This document shows, in pieces, positions 36,136 through 47,835 of a DNA stretch of 64,000 nucleotides. A program made the translations under genes and the position numbers. This DNA comes from Papilionanthe hookeriana x Papilionanthe teres (taxonomy: Eukaryota; Streptophyta; Magnoliopsida; Asparagales; Orchidaceae), in the NCBI GenBank assembly GCA_022702705.1, contig CM040424.1:75209452-75273451 (forward strand), given 5' to 3'. Under the pieces are notes generated by a model that did not search any database, was not told where the DNA came from, and worked only from the letters and a program-made list of their open reading frames with translations. Within the stretch, counting starts at the first letter, position 1, and the number at the start of each line of letters is the position of its first letter.

Positions 36136-37105
36136 GCCATCCGCCCACCATCCCTCAGCTTTCTCCTCTCCTGGTTTTATTCTTAAGAGAGAGTAAGAGA
36201 AAGAATAGGGCGCCGCAACCGTCTCATCTTCGAAGAACTTGTCAGGCACTTCCACGAAGGATCGACCGAGAAATTCGGCATAAAAGAACTCATGTATGAA
36301 CAGTTAAAGATCTCGAATTATTAGTGAGAGAAAGGAGGACGCAGATTATCTGGATTGGAGTTGGATTCCCGCTTGCCCTAATCCCGAGCACTGCTCTTCT
36401 GTCGAACTGTTTTTTGGTCGGCACCATTGCTGGAATTGGAAGCTTTAGATCTGTATTTTAAGGGACAGTGGAGATACGGGGAGTCGGCTAACGTTTTCGA
36501 CGTTGTGGCGGATTGTACTTGATTAGGGTTTGTTTTCTTGGTTTTGGCCCTTTGGGAGGTGGATCGAGGGGTTTCTGGCTGATCGGCTTGGGATCCGCTG
36601 TCGTGGTTGGAGATATTGTGTTTTTTGTAGGATAGGGGCTTGGGTTTTGCTTGATGGTAGGGATTTGAGCGGAGACATCGAGTAGGACGGCGTACTAGAT
36701 TTTACGGAAGTTCAGCTTTGATTGGCAAACTGATGCTGTTGAGTTTTATTATGTTGGCGCTGTTGCTGTCTCTGTTGGTTTGAGGAGAGTTTTGAGTGTA
36801 GCCAGATGGTGGATGTTGTATGGAATGATACCTCACCGAGCACAGGGTCTTTCTTTAACGATTGAGTTACAGTTGTTGGTTTTTGGACGCTTGATTGTCC
36901 TCTTTTTCATTTATTTGCCTGGTTTTGGCGTGGGGAGGAGGTTTTGGCTTGAGCTTTGATTCCCTGGGACGAAATAAGAATGTTCTGAAGCTGGAAATGA
37001 ACGAGAGGACATGGTGGATGGACAAGAACAAGGCTGCTGGTCCGTTTGTGTATTGGGACAGCTGTGCTGTATACTAGTAGGTGTAGATCGAGGGGTCACC
37101 GTGCG

Positions 37106-40100
37106 ATGTCTCGTTGCTTTCCATTTCCGCCACCAGGATATGAGAAGAAGCCTGAAGCCGAGAACCTAGATTTGTTAACGAAGGTTCCTCCTCTTACATT
37201 TATCCATTGCATTTTTCAGCTGGCTTTATGCGCTCTGTGACCCTGGCTGGTCGTTTTGATCTTGAATTGCATCTTCTGGCTTTAGTTTTTTGATTCTTTG
37301 AAGATTTGGTGGATATCAGCTAATGAAGGAGATAACACACACTAACTTCAATATTTAATATTGGACAAATTGAATAGGTATGAGGAATATTCTACAAATA
37401 GAACAGTTTTATGATGGAGTTGTCTAGGAAATACTAGCTAATATGCTGTAACGATCGTACAACTGAGTACATACACTAGTTTTCTACTGCGAGCTACTGG
37501 TAGCTTGATAGACATCTGAAAGGAGTACAACCTTTTGTTTTTTGTAAGGACTTAACCGGTTAAGCATAACCAATTTGCTGGAGAGACTGCTTTAATTTCT
37601 GAGACTCTTTCGTTATGCAATTAATTTATATTAATTGTCTGGATTAGAATGTGCAACATCAATTTGAATTGTTATGATAGCTATTCAGTAATGTTTTTGT
37701 TCAACTGTTTTTGGTGCATTACTTGTTAAAGAAGAATTTCATTATAATAATGGATCTATCACCTGATGATAAATTACTGATTTAATAGTACTTTTTGTTT
37801 ATTTTTAGGCTATTGGTTTCTATAGTCCAGATCCAATAGCTAAAAAAATTGTAAAAATTACTGCTACTTATGCAGTCTATATTTGTATTTGGCTTTAGGA
37901 TTGTGTTTTAAACTTTATTACATATTTCTTAAGCCAAAGACAATTCACTTTCTATGAAGCCTGACATCAGATATTGGTTTTCACACAATTTTTTGACTCA
38001 GACATGAGCAAGCCCATGCTTTCCATATTCTCATTTGTGAAACACCAATTAATAGCAACTTCTGATTGGTGAACTCTATGTTTTCCCTCTCATGTATTAA
38101 AGTGCTACAACACCTGTAAATCAATATTTGCAATCTCCTAATTGTTTTTTGTTAATGTTTTCATCTTGCTTTATATTTTGCTATCTTTTTTTTTTCTTTG
38201 ATCACTCAACATTTGTGAGTAGAACACCCCCCACTATTCCCCTTGTGTTTGTTATCATGTTCGAGGATCTGAATTCTCTCCAATTGATTTCATAATTGCA
38301 CCTGTAAATCAATATTTGCAATCTCCTAATTGTTTTTTGTTAATGTTTTCATCTTGCTTTATATTTTGCTTTCTTTTGTTTTCTTTGATCACTCAACATT
38401 TGTGAGTAGAACACCCCCCACTTCGCCCCTTGTGTTTGTTATCATGTTCTAGGATCTGAATTCTCTCCAATTGATTTCATAATTGCACCATGCAGTTACC
38501 CCATCAAAACATACGTTTTAGTTTGAATGGGTGGGATTGAATCTACCAATATTGATGTGTTTTTGTAAATTTTTGGTGGACTCAATCCTGGCCATCAAAA
38601 GTGAACTCTATATTTTGAATTAGGGTAATTGCACTAGTGCACTTACCAGACAATTGCTGAGGTTTCAGATCTCATGTTTTCATACGATACTTTGCTTTTA
38701 AACCTTTTTTATGTTTAGCCATCATATTATTCAGATTTATTATTTTTTTTCCGTGGCTTATTTTTGTTGTATTTTTGGAAGTCAAGAATGATTTTTTGAC
38801 ATGGCCGTGCAAACTCTGACTGCATTTTCATTTGAGCTTGGGCTTGGGAACTCATACTAAATTATTACTCAAAAACTAAATTTTATAAGCTTGTTTTTGT
38901 GACTACTCATACTTGCCATTTTTTTTCTTAATTATTTTGATGTTTCTCTTTACAAGGATAGTGATTGTGTGGAATTATTGATTTGATACTAATTTGACAG
39001 TAGGCTATTATTGTAGATCTTCTTGTTCCTATTGAAATTGACATGGTTTTTATTTTAAAGAGAAGGAAAACTAAAAAAAGATTTTGAGAGAAGAAAAAAT
39101 GGGAGGCGCTAGTATGATTTGGCACTTTAGCAATTTGGGATGAGAGATATTTCAAGACAAAGGAGATTAGGGGGAGTTAAATCCACCAATATTTGAAAAG
39201 TTACATGAATGCACTAATTTCCTTCATATTTATGGTGTAATCATCATGAAAATGTCTTTGTAGTGATAGTAACAGTTAAAGTTATTGCTGAAATTACTAT
39301 TACAAAAAGCTACCATTTTTTAAGGTTCAGCTCAGATTTTGTTTGCCTAATTTATTGTATTCATAGTTGTTTTTTGCTGGCATTTTGCGTTTTCATATAG
39401 GCAAATGCTTTCAAAATCATATCTATTTTAAGCTTATTTGGGCCAAATGCATTATAAAGGTCTTAAGGCTCTAAAATACTGAGATGAATGGTAAAGGTTG
39501 AGTCAATCGACTTTTTGAAACCTGAGATATAGTACCTTCAAAAACAATTTAAACTCAATCACTTGTTTCAAGGGTTGCATAAGATAGACTCACTTTTCTC
39601 CTTCTTTACTCTAGCCTTGAGTTGTTTTGTTTGGCCCAACCTTTCTTGGCAGAGATGAGAGGCCTTTTGTCTTGATAGAAGAGAAGGGAGAGAGGTAGCG
39701 GTGGTTCATGGTCTAAGTTAAAATGTATCTAAATAGTGGTTTGACTATAGCAACAATAATTTAGGGTCCGTTTGGGGGCAGCGGTGCTGCACCGCACTGC
39801 AGTTTTGCCCGTTTGGATAAACTACGTTATGACAGTTTTTTGAAAAAGCTGCCGCTGAAATCAGTATTATTTCAGCAGTCCTCGTTAGGTGCGGTGACAA
39901 CTTTCTACCTGCTGTCTGACTTTTTCAATAATAAAAAAAATATCATAGACACCACAACTTTTTACAACATCAGATTATTCTTCAGCAACTTCACTATTGC
40001 TTCTTAATGAGCACAATTGCCCCAAACAAACCTTAATTTGATCTCAAGCCTACCATTGTATATAAGCCAAGTTAATTTAGTTTTGGTCAAGTGAAAAACT

Positions 40101-42119
40101 TGATACTTATCAAGAATGATAATAATTGATCTAGATTTTTTGGTCTCTTGTAAGATAATACATGTGAAGGTTAAAATTTATGAAAGCTTGAGTGTTGGGT
40201 TAACGTTAGCCTTGAGGATCATTAGAACTAACAAGTTATGTTCCTAGTCTTAAGTTTACTCTAGGGTAGGTTCGGTTGAATAAGCTCTTTTGGGTAATTC
40301 TAGAGTTTACTCAAGCTAGTCCCATGATCGTCTTGGACTAAGCAGGCTCATATGCCTGCTGTGTTTGCTAATTAATGCTGAAACTCTGGAATTTTTTTCT
40401 CTTGCAAAATCTTGGCATTTGATGTATCTGCTGAGCAAATCGCTTATGGATATAATGCTATTTTAAGGTCTACTAAAACTGCTGAATAGATATGAACAGG
40501 CAAATCACTGGAATGGCTGGACACATTCAATTCCTAAATTCAGTGGAATGGTTGATCTGAAATTATTCTGGAAACCATAAGCTGAATTGCTATTTTCTCA
40601 ATTTTTCTGCTCCATCCATTTTCTTTTCCTTGGAGCTTTTAATACTCATACCCATTTTATTGCTTTTGTCGATCATAAAGCTTTTACGCGAGTTTTTTGC
40701 AATATCTGACTCATTGTTTAGTGATATCTTCCTCTCACTGTCCTCCTAATGCTCCTTTCTATTTGTATTAGACATATTATCTATCTTGCCGGGTGGTTGG
40801 TATTCTGGTTATTGTAAAATTAGGGTTTATAAATTTTTTTAAAAGCTTTAGTGTGCATTGTTCTTTGTCCTGCCAACTCAAAGCGTTATTTTGATTAGGC
40901 ACTTGTATTCTGTTTTTTAGGTAGATTTTAAGGTAGAATTATATAAATAAAAGTATTAATAAAAAGTACCTGGTGTTATCTCTATAAAATGAAGCTCTGT
41001 TTCTGTATCTTAAATAGACCCGAGCATTGTCCTGGTTTATGATTCCTTGTAGAAAACACTAAATCCCAACGAGTAGTTTACATGTATTTAAGTCCTGTAA
41101 CTTTTAGTTTGGTGCATTTCATTTGTATGGGTTTTTTATTTTATTTTATTTAAAAGTTAGTGTTCAGGTTTCAACTTTTTTTAATCTCTGATGATTTTTA
41201 ATCCCTGATAATGTTTCATGATTGCATTGAATTATTGTAGTTCTCCTATAGCTGAGTCTTGTAGCTGTTCTAATAAATGCTTGATCCTCATCTAAACCTA
41301 TTAACATTTTTAGGGTTGTACAGAGCCTTGTAATTTTATCAGGGTTTGGTAGTCTATCATTTTTTTGGGGTGAATCTCTAATAAAATATGAAGTTCTATT
41401 TTGGTATATTGGATGCCCCAGAATCGAGTGATGATTGACAGCATAAAAATGCTTATAGTGCTGGCATGATCACATTGTTGATATCTCGATGAGTTTTCAT
41501 AGGGTCCCACGAAGTATAATCCTTTGGGGTATGAGACATCAAATCAGCTTATCCCAGGGAGTGGAATATTTTGGCTTTGCCTTATTTTGAGGATATTGGA
41601 TGTTTTAGTGGAAGTTAATTTTAATTGATCATTAAAGCTTTAAATATATTGTTCTTATAATAAACATTGAAAACTAAAGGACTACATCACTAAATTTTAA
41701 TATTTTCCTTAATAAGAGCCAAATAATAGGGAGTATTATATGAAATCCTCTTTTTATGTTTATTGATTTCTGCAATGGTGCTTTTACAGATTATTAATCT
41801 AAAATATTTTATTTCCCTTCTTAGTTATGCCTTACTAGGTTCTTGTCCAGCGGCTTTTAGATTGTCCTTCAGATGTTCATCTGCGAGATATCTATTGATA
41901 GGTTACATTTGGACTGGACGGGGCTGATTTGTCAGTAGAATATTTTACCAGTTCTGTGCTATTTAATGCAATTCACGTTGGAAGTATGATGGCTTTCATG
42001 TATCATCTTGATGCACGGAGTAGGAGATTTAAGGATAAATTTCAGATGTTTTTTTTATGGACTAGCTGTACAGAACTAAATATATTTTAGAGCACCTTTT
42101 GTCATCAGACACCTTAGAG

Positions 42120-42175
<56 letters not shown>

Positions 42176-44654
42176 AATGCAAGTAAGCTCAGTTCCATGA
42201 TTTTAACTGGAAGTACGCTATCAATGGTTCTGATGATAAGGCCGCTTATGATTCCATTTAATAGGTTGATAGATTTATTTTGGGCACTGCTAGAGTAGGA
42301 ACAAGCATGTACAAAAAAAAAATTCATGAAGCTGCACAAATATCAAAATGGAGCTTTGCTTATGCAGCTGGCATTACTTGAAAGGCTTGGCGTCAACTTT
42401 AAAGTCTTAGAAGGCGTGCTACTTTTATAATTTGACCAATTTGCAGTCCCTATCCATGAATGTAAAAAATAAGAGTTCCTGTCTTCTATATATTTCATTA
42501 TTTTTGAAATTTCCATACATTGCGGACCAATCATCTTTGCTGATAGTTCTACCTACTGTGCATGATGCCATAGCTCAATACAGCTTGAGGTATTCTGTGG
42601 CTTTATGGTTTGTTTTGGTAAGTGGATTTTTAACATTTCTTCATAATTAGTTTTTTTTGGGGAACAACATAGAATCTTTAATTGCGATTGGTATTTGATT
42701 TAGGATATCTTTTGGTTTGATCCTGTTATATGCTTAATAGTTTTTAGCTTTCCCTAGCACTCCTATTGGTTTCTTATTCCAGAGTTCATCTGTATTTCTG
42801 TGAATTTATGATCAATGTTTCATTTCTATTTTGAAATTGCTAACTCTTCTTTTATTTACTTTTTTTTATTGTCAGGAGAAACGCAAAGAGAAGAAACATA
42901 AGAAAGAGAAGAAGGAGAAGGAAAAAAGAGACCACAAAGAGAAGAAAGAGAAAGATCGAAGCAAAGATAAACGTAAGGAGAAAAAGGATAGAAAAGAAAA
43001 GCACAAAGACCGGAAAAAAGACAAGGATGTTGAGAAAGGAAAGTCATCAGAAGATAAAAGAGCCCAAGATGGAAATGAGGGAACTCATAACCGAGAAAGC
43101 TTGCAGAAGGAAGAAGTTAAGGATTCCAAGCTTGCAGAAGAGTTGGACAGGAGAACTAGATTTAATGGAGCTGATAATCGAATGGTTGCCATTACAAGCT
43201 CCATTCCTAAAAAAATTGAGCCAATGGGTGTCGCTCGTCCTTCTCTCGAGAAGGACATCAGAGTTTCTGAGAAAAAAATATTCCCGGTGCCTACCGGTTC
43301 ATCTCAAAGAAAGGATGGAAGTAGCCTATCTATTGAGAACTCCACAATTTCTCCTCATAGAAGAATTGGGAATATCAGCACTGCAACTTCCATGGATCAG
43401 GGAAGAAGTAAATCTCATGAAAGGTTCACTGTTGGCATCAACACTGATCAAAGCCGAAATCATGGAATCTCTCGATCAATGGAAGCTATTTCGATGCTAC
43501 CTAATAAGAAAGCAGAATACTCTACTTCTGGAATGGAGAAGGAAAAATTTTCGGAAAAAATTTTCGCTGCAAACTCCGTTGCACCTCCAATTGATAATAG
43601 AGGAAAACTCGGTGCAAAAGTTGTGGCTTCACATTCAGCGTCGATTAAAGGAAAAAATGATTTGTTGGGTTTTCCAGTCGAAAGTCTCTCCTCCTCCATT
43701 CGTAGCAAAACTGAGTCCAACTCTGTTATTCAAAGCAGAGTGGATGGCTTGGGCTCTGCACCTGCTATCGATCAGGAAAGAGCCAAAGGCAGTGGAATTT
43801 TCCCACACCCACTCAGTTCAGAACAAAGAAGAAACACCACCATTCTCCCACCAGTTCAGAGGGATAAAAACCAAAGGTTTGACAAGGACAAAGAACATAA
43901 TGCAACGAAGAAGAATAAACCGAAGGATGCTGATAAGCATTCTAAAGAGGAGGCGGAGAAAATAACGGAGAAGGTTGCAGTTATTGAAAATAATAAGATT
44001 AGAAACATTGGGAAGAAGGATCAAATGGAAGCTCTTAACAACAAGACTTCTGCTCCTCCTAAAGACAATACAGCTGATAGTAGAGATGTTGATGAAACTA
44101 GTAATAAGAGGAAGAATTTCAAGATCAATGGCTTTATGTTGGGTGAGTTTAAATTTTCTTTTACCTTCTAACAAATTTATTCCTGCGGTGCTTTTGTTTG
44201 GTTTATTCTCCCGCTTCATTTGACCTGTGATTTCACAGAAAATGATGCAAGGCCTAACAAGATGCCAAGGATGGTGGTCTCCTCACCCTCCCGACCTCTT
44301 GCCGGCCTTCCTTTGAAGCCGGATAGAATATTGTTAGATTATAAGGAGAAAGAATTAAATGGCTCTGCAAAGCCTCAGCTGTTGCCGGATGGAAACGGCG
44401 ATGTTTCTTTGAAACCCCCTCACCCCGATTCAAAGTACCTCGAACAGATATACGCCGTGCCGAAAATGGAGCTGTTGCCCGAGAACGGGGATCTGGAATG
44501 GCTATTTAGTTGCGGTGATTCTTCTCAGCAGAAGCCTAGGAGATCGCCGCTGCCACCTGTGAGCGACGAAAGTATAAGCCCTCGGGTTTGGTCCAAGGCC
44601 TTGTGGATCGAATCGGCTGATGTCCTCGCTCTGCCCTATGTAGTCCCATTCTGA
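37106..44654 (+). CDS. Lys/Glu-rich nuclear-type protein (plant 'MYB-like protein X' group)
   Basis: Coding exons 37106-37183, 42876-44142 and 44239-44654 join in frame to 586 residues. Exon 1 gives MSRCFPFPPPGYEKKPEAEN, the signature start of a conserved but poorly characterised plant family often labelled MYB-like protein X. Donor GTTCCTCC follows ...LLTK; acceptor TTGTCAG precedes EKRKEKK. Residues 27-80 are almost only K, E, D and R, as expected for a nuclear protein. The middle is Ser-rich and low in complexity. The last exon holds the conserved tail 'YLEQIYAVPKMELLPE', 'LEWLFS' and 'ADVLALPYVVPF'. Intron 1 is 5.7 kb and carries a tandem duplication, a MITE and an (AT)n run. Molecular function is unknown. 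Exon 2 also stays open upstream (from 42831), but that part is intron. Confidence 0.88.
38111..38489. repeat. 188-bp tandem duplication in intron 1
   Basis: Copy 1 starts at 38111 (CACCTGTAAATCAATATTTG) and copy 2 at 38299. The copies differ at only a few positions (for example CACTATTCCCC against CACTTCGCCCC), so the event is recent. Confidence 0.92.
39764..40032. mobile_element. 269-bp MITE, PIF/Harbinger-like, in intron 1
   Basis: The left end GGGTCCGTTTGGGGGCAGC and right end (GGTTTGTTTGGGGCAATTG on the minus strand) are flanked by TTA at 39761-39763 and 40033-40035. It shares internal text with the MITE at 28031-28311 ('GGTGCGGTGACAACTTTCT', then 'TCTGACTTTTTCAATAA'). Confidence 0.85.
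42119..42174. repeat. (AT)n microsatellite
   Basis: About 27 uninterrupted AT dinucleotides within intron 1 of the MSRCF gene. Confidence 0.97.
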
Positions 44655-45600
44655 TGTTATCGTGATCTTGAAGGTATGTGGCAATGTGAAATACAGTAAT
44701 TACTCTGTTTTTCAGTTGGTTGGGGTCTGGACATGCAGCCAAGCAATGACATTCTGTTGTTCTTGTTCTGGGCTCTAAATGGGACAGATCTCAAAGTCGT
44801 TAGATTTGCTTCGATATGCGTGTAGTAACATATGAGGAAGCAATGTAGATTTATATTTCATCTATCTCAAAAGCAGAGGAGAGGGGAAAAGTTTTTGTAT
44901 CAGGATATTCTGACCAATAAGTGATTGCAATGGGATCTCAAAGCTGATAGATTTACTTTGAGATTAGTGTGATATTAATTATTTATCTACTATACTCATC
45001 TCAAGATAGATCTATTATCTTTTAGGCTCATTCTGGTCAAAATTGTGATTAGGGTATCCTGATTCGAATTATTTTTTTTTTCTCTTCGAGATAAAATCAA
45101 ACGATTTTGAGATTCTTCCCGATGATGCATTTGATGAGGATGGTATCTACAGCAAATTTTGAAGCACGGATAGAACAGAACCCTTAGATTGAGGAGTAAT
45201 GTTAGAAGCTGTATGGGAGTGATGTTGAAGATTTTACTGTTATTTTTCATGGTGAGATTGATGAGAAACATGTAGGAAAAGCCAGGATTGGTCTTTTGCC
45301 GATTGATCACCACACAATTTTGATTTGTATTTCTGTATATCTTTTCTACTAAATAGAAATGTACAATAGAGGGGGGGAAAAAAATGTTTGGGGGTTGGGG
45401 AGGTTTGTGGGAAATGAGAAAACAGTTATTATTATTATTATTATTATTCATTTAAATCCTGCTTTGCATCATTTAGGCGACTTAGAGGTGTTTGATGAGA
45501 TGTCATTCATGCCCTGGGAGCAGCTCCTGAAAGCTTATTTTGTTTTGTAAAATAGATCATCGATAGAGATTCCATGATGAGCTGAATTTGACAAACGGAG
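44655..45600 (+). other. 3' UTR and downstream DNA of MSRCF gene
   Basis: T-rich sequence after the stop codon that probably includes the 3' untranslated region. A (TTA)n run of about 8 units lies at 45426-45449. No other gene is seen. Confidence 0.5.
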
Positions 45601-45608
45601 TTAAAATT

Positions 45609-45610
<2 letters not shown>

Positions 45611-45674
<64 letters not shown>
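45611..45674. repeat. (AT)n microsatellite
   Basis: About 31 AT dinucleotides. It forms the left border of an unusual base-balanced block. Confidence 0.97.
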
Positions 45675-45678
<4 letters not shown>

Positions 45679-46870
45679 TTTCAGGGAGTTCCACGCGAAG
45701 TGATGGAAGCACTGAACTTGCCAATGGGGAAACTGGCCATGTACAATAACCTACTCTAAGCACAAGCCTCAAGGAATGGAAAACTGTCCTTGGGCTTCTG
45801 AATGGAAGGCAGAAAGGCTGGGGATAGCAGCCCCACTGACTGGAATAAATTTCGATGATAGCCTCTGATTGATCAGGTTATACTCGCCATGGTACAAAAG
45901 TGCCGGACCGCAGTGACTTATCATGTAGGTCCAAGGCATGGAAGACCTAGTGCGCTGAAGTGTGGGAGTTCCACAATAATAGATCTCACGTTCTATTCAT
46001 TGTGGAACTTGGCCGCCGCCCGCCTTGTGAATAACAAGCATCGTCGCGGGCATATTCATCCTTCCGTCTTGCCTGGAAGGCAATACCTGAGGAAGCGCAT
46101 CAGAGTACTTCAGTGCTATAATTGTAGCATTGAACGCAACTCTGGGAATGAGCCACGCGTATCAAGCGGATACTCTACAACGCATAGTTAAAAGTTTGGA
46201 CAGCGTCTGCATCAGTAATGACGCGGACCCTACTCTCCAGTGTTAAAATACCTTGGGGCCTCGCCTTGAGTAAAAGGCGGGGAGCACAAGATGTCAGAGC
46301 GCCGTTAAGGGCGGGCCAAAATTACGGTCATATGTGCTCCTACTTGGAAGCGCATAGATGAGTATTCAGAAAGACTGGTTTAACCTTCAACTCTCTGGAG
46401 AGCTGACCCATTTGTCCTTTTGACTCCTAAGTGAGCAATAAGTCTTGCTTACAAAGAGATGCACAGAATTTCCGAAAGCATGAACCCGATGGTTCGGCCA
46501 ACGGAAGCAATCATCTTGAGTTCTCCGGTTATCATCCGGAAGATAACCAAGAAAGATATTAAGAACAAGAAGCCTAACGAGCTTTTAGTTTTTTTCAGCA
46601 AGTCTGACTTGGCTTCTCTTCCTAGAGGAGCCATTGCAGTCTTCGAGCCATTCTTCATTGCAGAGGCGACTCCGCAAGCTGAAGAACTAGGAACGCTTCT
46701 GGAGGGCCTTGCTAATAACAAGGCCTTTGAAGAGCAATATGTCCAACTTCTAGCCGAAGCCAAAAGTGAGGCTGAAGTCGTTGCTGAAATGGGAGCCTTG
46801 GTGGGTTGCCACCTTCAAGCCCTCCCGTGGATCTTGGCAGCAAAGACATTCCCGCGAATGTCGTAGCTAC
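45675..46870. other. Base-balanced 1.2-kb block, possible organellar insertion
   Basis: Base composition changes abruptly to near 50% G+C, with words such as GGCGGGGAGCACAAG and CTTGGCCGCCGCCCGCC, between two AT microsatellites. The text resembles plant mitochondrial intergenic or intron DNA (for example GTGCGCTGAAG at 45950, reminiscent of a group II intron 5' end), but I could not name any organellar gene in it. Two open frames lie inside (45889-46191 and 46459-46866). Alternatives are a captured gene fragment or an unrecognised transposon. Confidence 0.4.
46459..46866 (+). CDS. Unrecognised 135-aa open frame in the base-balanced block
   Basis: The frame begins MHRISESMNPMVRPTEAIIL and contains a basic segment ('KITKKDIKNKKPNELLVFF'), then a Leu/Ala/Glu-rich part ('EELGTLLEGLANNKAFEEQY', then 'AEAKSEAEVVAEMGALVG') that looks like an amphipathic helix. 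It ends MS before TAG at 46864. The composition is that of a real soluble protein rather than random AT-rich DNA. I do not recognise the family, and there is no TATA box or splice context. The antisense frame is also open for 104 codons, which weakens the case. Confidence 0.25.
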   Translation: MHRISESMNPMVRPTEAIILSSPVIIRKITKKDIKNKKPNELLVFFSKSDLASLPRGAIAVFEPFFIAEATPQAEELGTLLEGLANNKAFEEQYVQLLAEAKSEAEVVAEMGALVGCHLQALPWILAAKTFPRMS

Positions 46871-46884
46871 CGTAAATATTTTTA

Positions 46885-47835
<951 letters not shown>

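Noticed and set aside
42831..42875. Start of the MSRCF exon 2 frame at the ATG at 42831
   Set aside because: This part precedes a clear TTGTCAG splice acceptor at 42875, and the conserved exon 1 at 37106 joins in phase at 42876.
43027..43965. 312-aa frame overlapping MSRCF exon 2 in another frame
   Set aside because: A shadow of the purine-rich coding exon; the conserved protein is in the other frame.
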